Origin: Gavia stellata
Taxonomy: Eukaryota > Chordata > Aves > Gaviiformes > Gaviidae
Direction of reading: 5' to 3'
Assembly (NCBI RefSeq): GCF_030936135.1
Contig: NC_082599.1
Span: 7,860,847-7,924,846 of the forward strand
Length of the DNA stretch: 64,000 bases
Every line of letters starts with the position of its first letter. Position 1 is the stretch's first letter. Positions 48,922 to 60,900 of the stretch are shown one piece after another. A program made the position numbers and the translations under genes. A model generated the notes under the pieces. It saw only the letters and a program-made list of their open reading frames with translations, was not told where the DNA came from and ran no database searches.

Positions 48922-51900
48922 CTGGAAGAAGATGCAGGAGGATGGTTATGGAAGAACGATCTACCACAGCTTTCCTTCTACCTACAGCTTAAATAGCAAA
49001 CCGCGCTAGAGGCTGCACTGTTAGGAACTGGCAAGGTTTAAAAGGGAAGAAGGGAAGGGAAATGTCACCCCTCCTACCCCAGCACAAGTTGTGCTACTGG
49101 CCGTGGACATCACCCGACTATCTAGAAATGAACGCAAGGAGCAACAGGTAAGTGAGAACAAAGGCGAGCGCCCTACCTCCTCCCCCTTCTGGATTCTCCT
49201 GCTGGAGCTAATGATAATCTTGTGTCCTCTCTCGAAAGTTACCACCTCAGCCACACAGTTAGGTGCACACGAATGGTTGATATACCTACGAAAACAGAGT
49301 TTAAGAAAGGTAACCTTTTAAGAAAACGCACCTCTTGAGGCAAATCTAAACCAAACCTTAGAATGACCTTAGCTTCAGGGGCGCACTGACTTCCCAGATA
49401 CAATTATATTACTCTGTACTTGTTTCTTTACCTAGAAAACGTCAAAAAAATCAAGCGTTAAAAAAAAAATCCCATTCTTTCTTCATAGCTGCCATGAAAC
49501 AAAGATGAGCAAAGCTAATGAAAAAGAAGACATTATTTCAGTGGAATAGTCCGAAGACTGAATGTACCAGCTCAGAGCATAAAAACCATTGAGAAAACCA
49601 CAAACCCGAGTCCCTCACAAAGAGCCCCAGGCCAGGGAGCGTGGATGACTCCCCAGAAGGAGGTCAGAGATCTCTGCAGAGCCACCCACCTTGCAGGACC
49701 TCCCGTCAGGGTAGCGTCGATGACGTGGTCATTGTCAATGCGGAACATGTACACGCCGCGGTTCTGAAAAACAGAATTGGAAACAAGATTCTTGGAGACT
49801 TTACGTAATTGTCAATGATCAAAACGAGGCAGCAGGGTGGGCTACCTCCGAGTGTCCTCCGCTTTCGGGATCAGACATTGCCCACAGGCTCAGGAGGGAA
49901 AGCGCGAGTCGCATACTGCCCTTGCCCTCGCTGGCTTGTGAGGGAGTGGATGGGTCACAAACATTAGATCTCTGGTGAACTACCATTTCCCTAATAGCTT
50001 CTGTACTGCCTTTCATCCAGGATCTTGAAGCGCTTCACAAATATGTGCTGTTACAATACCACCGAGTTGCACACAGGAAGTTGCTTTAAATTTAGATGTT
50101 CTCATGAAAAATTGAGGTCCTGGCATCTCTGTCAGAGCTGTCTTTGTCGTCTGGGACAGAGGATATATATTACCTACCTGGCCAGGGTGCTGTGAGATTT
50201 ATTAAACATTTAAATACTCTGATCCTTTGATAAGAAACATTGTAGACTCCTCTGGTTTTATTTTTAGCCTACTGCATTTATAGCACAGCAGAAAACAGAA
50301 ATCAGGGGACCCGAATTCATCAAATAGAAGAACAGCATTTGTTTTGTTGTATGAACGTTTGAAAGGGGAAGGCGAAAGAAAGAGCGAACAAACACCACCC
50401 GTACCTGAGATTCATAAAGCTTCTCCTTCCTGTTTGCTACCTCATTCCGGATAATAGTTCCAATATATTCAATGACCATAGTGTGCTTTTCAATGTCTCT
50501 AGCAGCATATAAGCCCAGGCCCTACAAAAAATATGTTGCTATTTAGAATTTTGTAATAAATTTACATTTACATTGCATTCTTCACCGTGCCCCAAAACTG
50601 TTCCTGCAGAAAATCATGTGAAAAGTAAACTACCCAGGAAGAATGAATCGGCCCCGATAGGTAACGGATGCTGTAACAGCCCAGATGCAGAACCCAGCTT
50701 CACGTTGCATTTTCGAGATGCAAGAAAACATACTTGGCTTCTATCGGGGTGAGAAAGCTTCTCTTACACCTCTGACACCTGACTGTGTAAAGATTATAAA
50801 TCCACTGAAAAATAAAGCCAGCCTTACTAGAACGGAGAAACCTAATAGGAGCACAACAGCACAGTTAAGTCCAACCTAAAATAAACAACTGTGTTCATAA
50901 AAGATTAATGACAAAGCTTTCGCAAAATAGTCTGTGGAGCAAAACCACCAACATGATTACATAAAGCAACAAGTTTATTATTTTTATGAATGCAAACAAG
51001 TATTGGACTCTCCATGCTGGTCTCATACCACTTCACTCAGCTTGGTCTGAGCATGTCATACTTCCACTGTATATTCGTATTTTTATTAAGTTTTACTAAG
51101 TTTTTGAGAAATATGCTAAAAAAACCCCAAACCTCCAAAGAAACTTTTTTGTCTAGATGACAGCAACAAATGAATTCTTAAGATATTGACAATATCTTAA
51201 GTAAGATTTCTTTCTAGTTAAGTCTATGGAAGTGATTTGGCCCCAGAAAAATTGCCAATTTGGGGACGAGAGTTGAAGGAATTTTGCAATTCCTTTAGTT
51301 TTAAATATAAATTTTATAAAAATTTCTACAGAAAATATACACAAATATAAAATTTGTCTAAAATATATGTAAATGAAAGTATAAGTAATAAATTTTAGTA
51401 TACATTTCCTAAAATGAGAACTGACCTGAATCCGAGAGCGAGCTAGATACACATTGGACTTCCATTCAGTTTTCATTTTGCGGTACTGAGAGGACTTGGA
51501 ATGGACGAACTGCTTACTGTAAGGCGCGTTCAGTTCTCCCGTAACTGTGCTCTGAAATGACTTCGATGTGCTGGTGCTATTCAAGGTGTGAGGCCTGTAG
51601 GAATTGGGCATGTAACGGGAAAGAATACAAGAAAAACTGAAGATTTCTCTGAAAACAGTCACAAAACCCATTCAAAATTCCTTTAGACATACAGACACTG
51701 AAAGCCAGCTAGCAGAGACAACAAAGCAGTTCCTTTGATTCGGGCATGCACATACACAGCCAACGACGACAGGGTTTGTAAGCAGCAGACGAAAGCACAA
51801 ATAACCCTAAGCAGCCTATAAACCCTGGGCTGTACTATGTGAAATTAAAACAAAATACCTTAACACAAACCTCTTGACATGGGTACTCATTTTAGGCTCG

Positions 51901-54900
51901 GCACGGGCACAGCCCGTGGGGTTGATGGCAAGAGGGAGTTCCATTAAGGGGTTTCGGCCATAGCGGAAAGTGTAGTTCTCACAGGCCTCAACCCCTGGCA
52001 GCTGCAAAAAAACAGACAAAAAGAAAAAAAAAATCCAAGTAATTCTATGTTAATCGTGGGTAACAAAGTATTTACTTTTCCACACTTATTCCTGTTCCCC
52101 TTCTCATGTGTATATCCAACAATTTGGGGTGGTCCAGCAAGAACTGGGATGGTGAAGACTCACCGACTCAGCAATCCTGGCCACTGCAGAGACTGTCAAA
52201 CCAAAGAGGTCTTCACCCTTCAAATAGCCGGGAAACAGCTGGAGCATTTCAGATTCTTTTCTAACAGAAGCAACGGGCTCCAAGATTTTATCCCACACAC
52301 CTACACAACCATATGGGAAAGAATTACAGGGATCAAAAAAATAAAAGGCTGTCCTACTGGTTTTCAAACAAACGCCTGAGGCTATCAGGAACCAGAAACC
52401 AATACTGAAAAAGCATTCTGTCGTTGGTTGCATACACAAACAGGCCGGTGTTTCAAAAGTGAAGCGGAGAATCATTTGGCAAGTTGCTATTTTGTCCTGA
52501 ACAAAATCCCAAACACACACAACATTTCCACTGCACCCTCGATTCTCAGGAATGGACTTGTAGTATTGGCAGCATGGAAACTTTCAGTCCTCTGACAATA
52601 ATAAGATAGACAGATTCTCCTGAAAAAACCTGCACAAAGTAGAATTTTCTGAAAATAAACTATATATTCTATTTCCATTGATTGATTAGTCAGCTCTCAG
52701 TTGTATGTGGGCAATTCGCCCGGCAGTGGTTTGACGGGGCAGAGCGAGACTGAGCGTGTCAGTACTCGCAGCACGAAGGGGTTAAGACCCAGAGCATTAC
52801 AGGCCACGCACACGTTCACCCACCATGCTCCCAAGACCTGCCTGGCATGTTCACAGTCTCAGGTATCATTCCTCACCCCACCAGAGACAACGTTACCTGC
52901 CCTGAGAACGACATGGTCAACTCAACCGTCTTTTTATTGCTTACTAACTTGAGCACAGCTGATTTGAAGATAATTGAGTAATGATAACATATTTAAAGAA
53001 AGTCACTTTTCATGAGAGGAAACCTATGCTGACATTCCTAATATTTTAATTCACTTTCAATACTCAGTCCTGGGTCTCCTCTAGGAACTTGTAACAAGTC
53101 CTATTTGCAGCTTATACAATTTGTTCAAATGTGTCCTCAGTCTTTGTAGCACGATATTAAAAATGGGCCCTGGAAATGGGCCTAACTCTAAGCGTTACAT
53201 TAGAATAGTCTCTGCAACATGTTACTTGAAACATCTGTCATACATCTGGTAAGTATCAGCAGCAACAAAACTAACAGCAAACCCACAAAAGTCACGATCT
53301 TAGTTCACAAACTTTACCTTTTGGTGTGGTGTCAGTAAGGACCAGATCTTCGTGGCCTTGCTCCACAACCTTGATGACAAACAATGGAAGCCCGTCCTTC
53401 TCCTCAATTGAACAGAGATAGCGACAGCGTCTGTTTGCGTATCTCATGCTCCAGTACAAGCGGCTGGCCTCGTAACCCACGGGGAAGAGTGCTTTTGAGG
53501 AGTGGAAGGCCTGCATCTGCTGTGGCAGCAGCTGACCGACAGCATGGAAAATCAGGCTTCCCACACGGAAAGTGTGGTCACGTTCTCCTCGCTGAACGAT
53601 GCTAGCGATCTGCCGCACTTCATCACGCTGAACGTAGACCCTCCTGAAGACTGCAAAGTAACTAAGTTCTTGCTCATGAGTTCCCTTTGGTTTGTGCATG
53701 GGGCAAAGCATGGTTTTGTCTTTAAAAAACATGCATTGTGCTTTAATGGCACAGGTAAAGTGATAAATATTGGTGCACCTTAACCTGTGACAACCGCTGG
53801 TGGCACCCATTTTGTGACAAAACATGCATTTCATTTGCAAGCCTCTTCGCAGTGCTAGTTCCACGTTTATTAAGGCACCAGCTTGTGTCTCGTAGACTTC
53901 TGTAGACCAAAGAGCACAGTTCAAATGGACCCAAAGGTCTAAATCCAGGTTAAGAAGCCTTGCTGGTCCATCAGTTAATCCATCACCTTCCTCGTGACAG
54001 AAGCAACATTTCCTGTAGTCCTTAGGCACAGGATCTGGTTTAAGGGTTGTGCCCAGTTTTTTAAGAAATTCATCTATTTCTTCTTCACAAGGAGGTTTGA
54101 ATGATCCTTTAGGAATCACAATCTGAATGCTCCACTTTTTCCATTTCATTCCTTTCCATTTCTTACTTGGAGGCCGACAGTCATTAAGACTACTGTGTAT
54201 TGCTTTTAACCTAGGTTTTAGTTTCACCGTTACCTTAAGCTCATCCGGTTTTGCCTCTACCTTGGCTGCTTCAAATGCAGGGGGGAACATGATGGGAGGT
54301 GATGATGGTGGAGAAACTTTTTCCTGCAACTGAGGCAGACAGTGGACATCCAGAGTGGAGATGTTGTTGCTGTACTGATGGAATGCTTTAGGCGGCCTCT
54401 CTTTCATCGGCGACTGTGGCAAAGATGGAACCGACTCCTGCTAGATCAATAGAAAACTCTTAAGAAAAAAATCTCAAACCGTTAACCATTAAATGTATCT
54501 TGAAAACACTGCCAGGTCAGTATGGAAAAGGCTACTCAGAATGCCTAAAATTCATGATGCAGCAACAGAGAAAGATGGAAATTACCCTGACCCGTTGTGG
54601 TGGTGCATTCCTTCCCCCTTTCCCTTGGATAGCTCTACGATCTCAGAAATTCCAGCTAGGCCCTGGCCTTTGTGTAACGAGTTGGGTGGTCAAGCGTCCC
54701 TTGACCGCATCAGGGACTCGTGCATGGCTGAGGCAGGGAACAGCACTGACTGTACCGGGCACTCCTGTTACCTGGCCGAAGCGGGTAACCAGAGCAAGAA
54801 GAATGGGATGATCCGTCATTCCCTGACAGCCCTGGAACACTCCTTATCAGGATCATAACCCAAGTGGAATGACACCATAGTTATCAAAATTCCATCATTT

Positions 54901-57900
54901 TACTGATGACTAAAGCCAATCATCTCGCCAACCTATGAACAGTGGTCCCAAGTAAGGCCCTTTGAGCTCCCCTGGACCGCAGCGGGCTGTGACCAGCATC
55001 TCCTGGCGCGGGACGCCTCTCAGAGTTTCGCAAACTCTCCAGTTTGTGAATTTTGGAGGACTGCGCCAAGCTGGCGATGGGACCTGGGCTAAAACCCTCT
55101 CCTCCTTGAGGCTCAACCCTGACCTGTTGAGAAATGCTGAGACATTGGAAGTGAATATTTTCACGGAACTCGAGGGCAATTTTTAACAGGTATACCTTTG
55201 TGTGTGTGTGTGTGTGCGTGCATGTGTGAATCGATCTGTAATCAAGTTATCATTGTGATTAGCTCACTTTGGAAATCTTAAACTAATCCATGATTGTTGC
55301 TAAAATCTTATGATTTACCTCAAACTGTAAATGAACCTCAAATTGCTGCTAAATACATATAATCCTTTATATAGAGCCCGTTGACCAAGTCTGAGTCTAG
55401 AACTGGACCTATCTGTACCTAAACTCCTCTCTGAGAAGTTTAGAAAGCAAGGGGGCCTATTCCGAACATTGTGACTCAATGGGAGGATTTCTTTGTTCCT
55501 TGTAGCCTCTCTTTTCCTTTAGACATAAACCCTTGACTAAATCTGAACTAAGTCTGGATTCACCTGCACCTAAACTCCTCTTTGAGAAGTTCAGAAAGCA
55601 AGGGAGCCCATTCTGAACCTCATGATTCAATTGGAGGGTCTTCCCTACTCTTTACCCCTTTTGTTTCTCTGCTCTCTCTCTCTCTCTGTATAAAACATTC
55701 TATTTCTGTTTTAATTTAATCTTCCTTTGATGTTTTAGTAAGTAATAGAGTAGACCTTGCCATCAAATGCTGTTAAATCACATTTTTACAAGCTTCTATT
55801 AAAATTGCTTTTGCCAATACCCTTGACAGTGATTCTTTAAGTGGCCTAAATCACTCATTCACATCACCCGTGTCATCACAGCTTGTACCAGGACACAGAG
55901 CACAAAAGTTCTCCCAGTCAACCTAGAACATCATGCCCTTTAATACAGAAGAGGAAGCACAAATAATCCTTTGTCCAGGTTTTGAATGAAAAACTACTCA
56001 ATTGCCCTACATAAGCTAACTGACAGATTTAGTTCTTAGGTATTTTTAGAAAGTTTTGTTACAACACAAAATAACCTTAAGATATGGGTCACAGAATTAA
56101 TTTAAAGAGTAAGAATCTTGTTATTTGGTAGAAGCAGAAGATTTGGAATTAATGCCACATATTTTTCCTGGAAACAAGTAAGGAGGAAATTTCTGCAGGG
56201 CTCTAGATTAGATACATCTTGAGGACTTAACTATTCAGTCACAGTAAACAAGAATTATACCTGCAGAGATTTGTTAATTAAAAAAAAAAAAGAGAGAAAA
56301 AACAAGAACAACAAAGGAAGTTTAGATTAAGAAGTGCTTAATGTGGTTTGTATGATTAATATTGAAAGACTAAAAGGAAGGATCAAGAGGCTGAACATGA
56401 CATGTAATCAACTTAATTATATAAGTGCTGATGCATTTGTGCAGAAATGTTACCCTATTTAAATACTAGTGAAATAGAGTTACATGGGATACTAAAAGGA
56501 TGTGGATGTACACATGTTTATCTTCTCCAGGTTTGTTTTTTTGTTTTTTTTTCTTCTGAAAAATAAGTAGAACACATTTGAAGGAAGGCTGCAATTTTTG
56601 CAGTAAATATAGGACTATGAAGCACATGGCCTGTTCTGTCCACTGGTTTAAGAAAAAAAAAAGGTACATTTGAACTAGAAAAAGCAGAAACCAAGCTAGT
56701 CAAAAGAAGTACTCAAAAAATTTTATCTACGAGAAAATAAACTTAGCAGGATCATTTATTCTTGAATGGAGACTATTCCACTTCTGGTCATTAAACAAAC
56801 AGAAAAATTTAAGTGATCTTCCTTTGAAATGGAATGAACCTGGACATAGCAAGAAATAACGCCCTGTGTGGAAGTGCTGAATTTCTCTAAGGTGTTGTAT
56901 ACCCCTTGCAGTGTCTGTAGGTAGAGAACTACAGCCTACTATTTGGGACCACCTGAGAAAAATCCCTGGCCTAATTCCACTTTCAGCTGAACAAATTTCT
57001 TATAATGTCTTTCTCCAGTAATTAGAACCTCTTTTTCCTCGTAACTGTCAGTTAGCAGGCTCTTTACTAGTGTTTTGGTAATAAATGCTTTAAAATGGCA
57101 GCTTTGCCCAAATAAAGTAATGGAATAGGATTGTATTTTTCCAGTTACATTGAATAAATAGAAGTCTTTTTGCAAACTTGCTGTTCGGTTATTATTTGCA
57201 CAGTTGTAAATCTTACTGTATGAGCCAAATCAAAATGTGGAATATGGCCCTTAAAGATGTACCTATGGTTCTGTACAATGCCCAGAGAACTTAAATGACT
57301 ACATTTTGAGACTATATCTTCAAAGCCTGTGAGGACAGCAAAAGGTGGCTACTCTTCCGCCATGCACCTCTGTCAGACAGGAAGTTCTGCAAATATGAAT
57401 TTTACTTCATGCTGCTGGTTCAGAATCTTAACGTCTGAATACAGAGCAGCTCATTTATAAACCTCTAAAATGAAGTGCAAACTTCCCCCTCGGCCCCTTT
57501 CTGTTCTTCAAAAGAGAGCTGCAATAATTTCTGCTCACTAGGGTCTACCAGCATTTGATACTTACTTTGTTCTCTGAGTTTTTTGCTTGCACAGCTGCTG
57601 AATAAAGAACAAAGCAGTTGTTGCTACAGAATACAATGTCCTTCATTTTATCAGAGCCTTCTTGGGAATCCTGGGAATCAAACATGGAATATTATCAGAA
57701 GTGCATTTTAATACCATTCTTCACATAATAAGTGTAATGAAACAAAGTCTTCCAATCTGGCTAGAAATTCTCTATTTGTAGAACATTTGTGAAACAGTGA
57801 GCGATACTGTGATATAAATAGATTATTTGACAGATCTAACGTTACCTCCACCTACAAGCTTGTTCTTCAGCATTTCTTGCCTTTAACAGAAGTTTAACAA

Positions 57901-60900
57901 TCAAAATAAAGCATTCCATACCATGCACCCATCTGCTCTGTAGGCCCACTTGCAAAGTAAAACCCATTTTATTTTATCTTTAGATGGCAAAAGAATGTCT
58001 ATTTCAGCCTAATCAAAGACAGAACTTACTGTTTTATCTACTGATCCATCTGCAAAACATTACTGGGAACTCAGTGCTTTTCTGACTACATGAACCCATT
58101 ACTTGTGTATATAACTTTTGACTAGATACCTTCGTTGCATAATTATTTCCATCTCATTGAAAAAGCAATGGTACTTTCTGAATGAATGACAGTTCCCAAT
58201 GTAAATACAAGAGACTGAGACTGAAATCCAATTCCTGCTCAAAAAGGGTACAAGTATTCTTGCTCTTACAATACTTCCTGACATGGCAATACGGTGTTGC
58301 CTTACAAACAAGCTTGTTTTGAATTAAGGTCCCTGAAGTGGTCATGGAAGGAGACTAGTAGCAGAATTTAGGAAGCTGCCATATATGGGACCTATTTTAT
58401 GAAACGTACTGAAATTCATTTTACAGAAGTAACAACTTTCACCCTTCTTATTTGTACTATGAATGTGCTTGAATGTCCCATCCTGAATTAGGACACACAT
58501 AGAAGGGAGACTACAAAGAAACCTGGAAGTGGTATCAGTCGGCGTGACAAGCAGTAGTCTTTGTTGCCTTTGTCTGCTCATTCACCATTGCATGCAAGAA
58601 ACTATACTTCCACTGCAGTACCTGTTTAAGGAAAGGCAGGTCTTTGAAGGACTTCCGCACACCACTACCAAGGACCACAACTTTGCAATGAGAGCACCAT
58701 CGAGGTCTCAATGCTGAGCCTTCTGCAATATTCTGACTGTGATCCTTATAGCCAGCTATACCTAGAAAATAGGTAAGTGTTAGAAGCTGCATCTGATTAA
58801 ACAAAACTTATGAGAAGTCACAGTATTTTTCGGTGGTCTAAAGGAGTAGCATCCTCCTGGATAGGGCATGGAAGGCCAGCTTGAAACTACGTCCTGATGG
58901 GGAAATGGTTTAAACTAGACCAAAACTAACTGTGCGAACAAAAAGGCAAAAATACTTTCTTGTATAAGAAATGAACAACTAAACCAACACAGGAATACAT
59001 GCTTTAACAATTGTGTCAAGTTTTCCAGCATAGGAACAATCTTTCTGAATGATGGATTTAAAATCAGACTGGACAAAAAAACCCCTAATAATGTTGGGAA
59101 CTACCGGAAGAAATATCTCACCGACAGCGACATAGACAATATGATGGAAAACAGAGATGAATCAGACCTATTAAGTTATGGTTAACATCAGGAGCAGGTC
59201 CACATGTACTGATCACGTAAGAACAGAAAAGTATTATTTAAAACATGAATCAATTATTTAATTCTAGAGCATGAATTTATGAGGCTGAAATGCATTAGTA
59301 CTGACTCAGTTAAAATTTTGGTACTGAAAACTTGAAAGAATTAATGCCCACTCACCATTGCTGTTTGCAGGAAATGGCACATTAGGTTGCTTCAGTCCGT
59401 AAGAGCCTAGGATCCTGGCAGGTCCCATGGATCCTGCCTGAGGACCCTGGAGTAGTAAGTGTTGCCTGTACTCCATAGATGGGTTTGCTCTGTGACTGTT
59501 GGCGGTTGCCATGGAGGATGGGATGTCTGGAGCATTACTAACCTCATAACTGTTGGGAATTCTGACGTGGAGCAGGTTGGAGAATGCCGCTACAACGCTA
59601 CTAATGTTCTAAAAACAATAATAAAAACATACCTTTGTTTTCATCAGACAGGCAGTTAAGATAGCAGTAATATAAATTATTAAAAGATTGCAACAGCTGC
59701 TTTATTGTACTATGCTATAACCCCTTCAGATTCTCTATACATAAAATACATTAACTGCTGTTGTACTTTATATATGTAACACAAGCTTATTTCTTTTACC
59801 TCAGCAGCTGTGGGATGTAAAGTAATTGCTACAGATATAAGGCCAGATTTAGGACCATTCTGGGATGGTCCAAGCTGAGAGGCAAAAAAGCCAGAACCAG
59901 CTAATGCTCCTGAACCAGGTTCTGATTTTATGTAATTCCTTTTGGCTTCCGAACCTGAAAATAAAGCGAAATACACCAGGTTAATCCTACACACATGTGA
60001 ATGCAAAAAAAAAAGCCTAGTTCTAACTGTTCACCCTGCTGCACTCTCACCTTTTCCAGTACTGCTAGGTAGGATGGGAATGATGGGAGATGGTACAGGT
60101 TCTGGGTTCTCCTCCTTTACAACCGACAAGTCTGGATACCTACTAATTTCCATTCCCACCACGCTTTCAGGAGAGGAAGAAGGAACAAAGCTGTCAGGAG
60201 TGTCCCTGTCCTCACAGTGATCTTGAACCCTGGAACAAAACCCAAAAAAGCTGTTTTGGAAACGGCCTAAAAACCTTTGGTAAGCCAAAGTTATAAATCA
60301 TGACAGGGAGCTATAATGAGCTTGCTTCTTGCTACTAGTCATGGAAAGCAATTAGGTGGTAGGCCACTCCTGGGTATCTCATACTCCACTGCACATGGTA
60401 GTTACTTGGGAAAGATACATAAATAAAAACAGAGGCACTAACAAAGCCCAGGCTCCATCATAGAACTGTCTGCTCCCCACAGGTCTACCTACCTGTGTAA
60501 AAAATTACTATTTAATATTTAAACTTTCTGGCTTAAGTGTATTCATCAGTCCATCCCCCCTCATCCACACACAGGCTTCAGTGCTTCAAAGCCACCCAAC
60601 TTTTGTTTAGGCAAGGTAAATGGTGGCAAAAGGGAAGTTCTTTGTAAGGAGACTCATGTTCTAGCAAACATTTCTCACACGGTAACAGAAACTGAGTAGA
60701 GCTGGAGAGTTTTCAGGCTGACTCTTGCACAGTACTGCTGTCTGGTACAACAGTCATGGACTGTCATGGTGCAACAGCACCATGCCGCTCCAGGAAAAAT
60801 ACCAATTTGTATAGTTTTCGTCCACTTTTAAGAGAGCAAGGTAATGAATTCTTAACAATTTAACAGAATCTAGAGTCTAGCAATGGCAGAAGTCACCTAT

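Larger units (their letters stand above)
54596..55866 (+). mobile_element. Solo LTR-type element, 1.27 kb
   Basis: Begins TGTGGTGGTGCATTCC and ends ATTCACATCA between perfect CCCGT duplications. A TATA-like GTATAAAAC at about 55688 and an ATTAAA at about 55797 lie in the order expected for U3-R-U5 on the plus strand. Inside are a TG microsatellite and a 150-bp imperfect tandem duplication. The class was not recognised by family name; TG/CA ends, TSD and internal signals carry the call. It is antisense to KMT2C. No retroviral coding sequence was seen. Confidence 0.8.
54438..57565 (-). other. KMT2C: KMT2C intron holding a solo LTR
   Basis: A 3.1-kb GT-AG intron. The solo LTR at 54596-55866 takes up about 40% of it. 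The rest is A/T-rich, with an A12 run at about 56281-56292. Confidence 0.7.

Noticed and set aside
53292..54422. A 376-residue open frame that could look like a separate intronless PHD-finger gene
   Set aside because: It begins at a TTG inside an exon, and it has a proper acceptor upstream and donor at 53317. Its residues continue in phase into neighbouring KMT2C exons.
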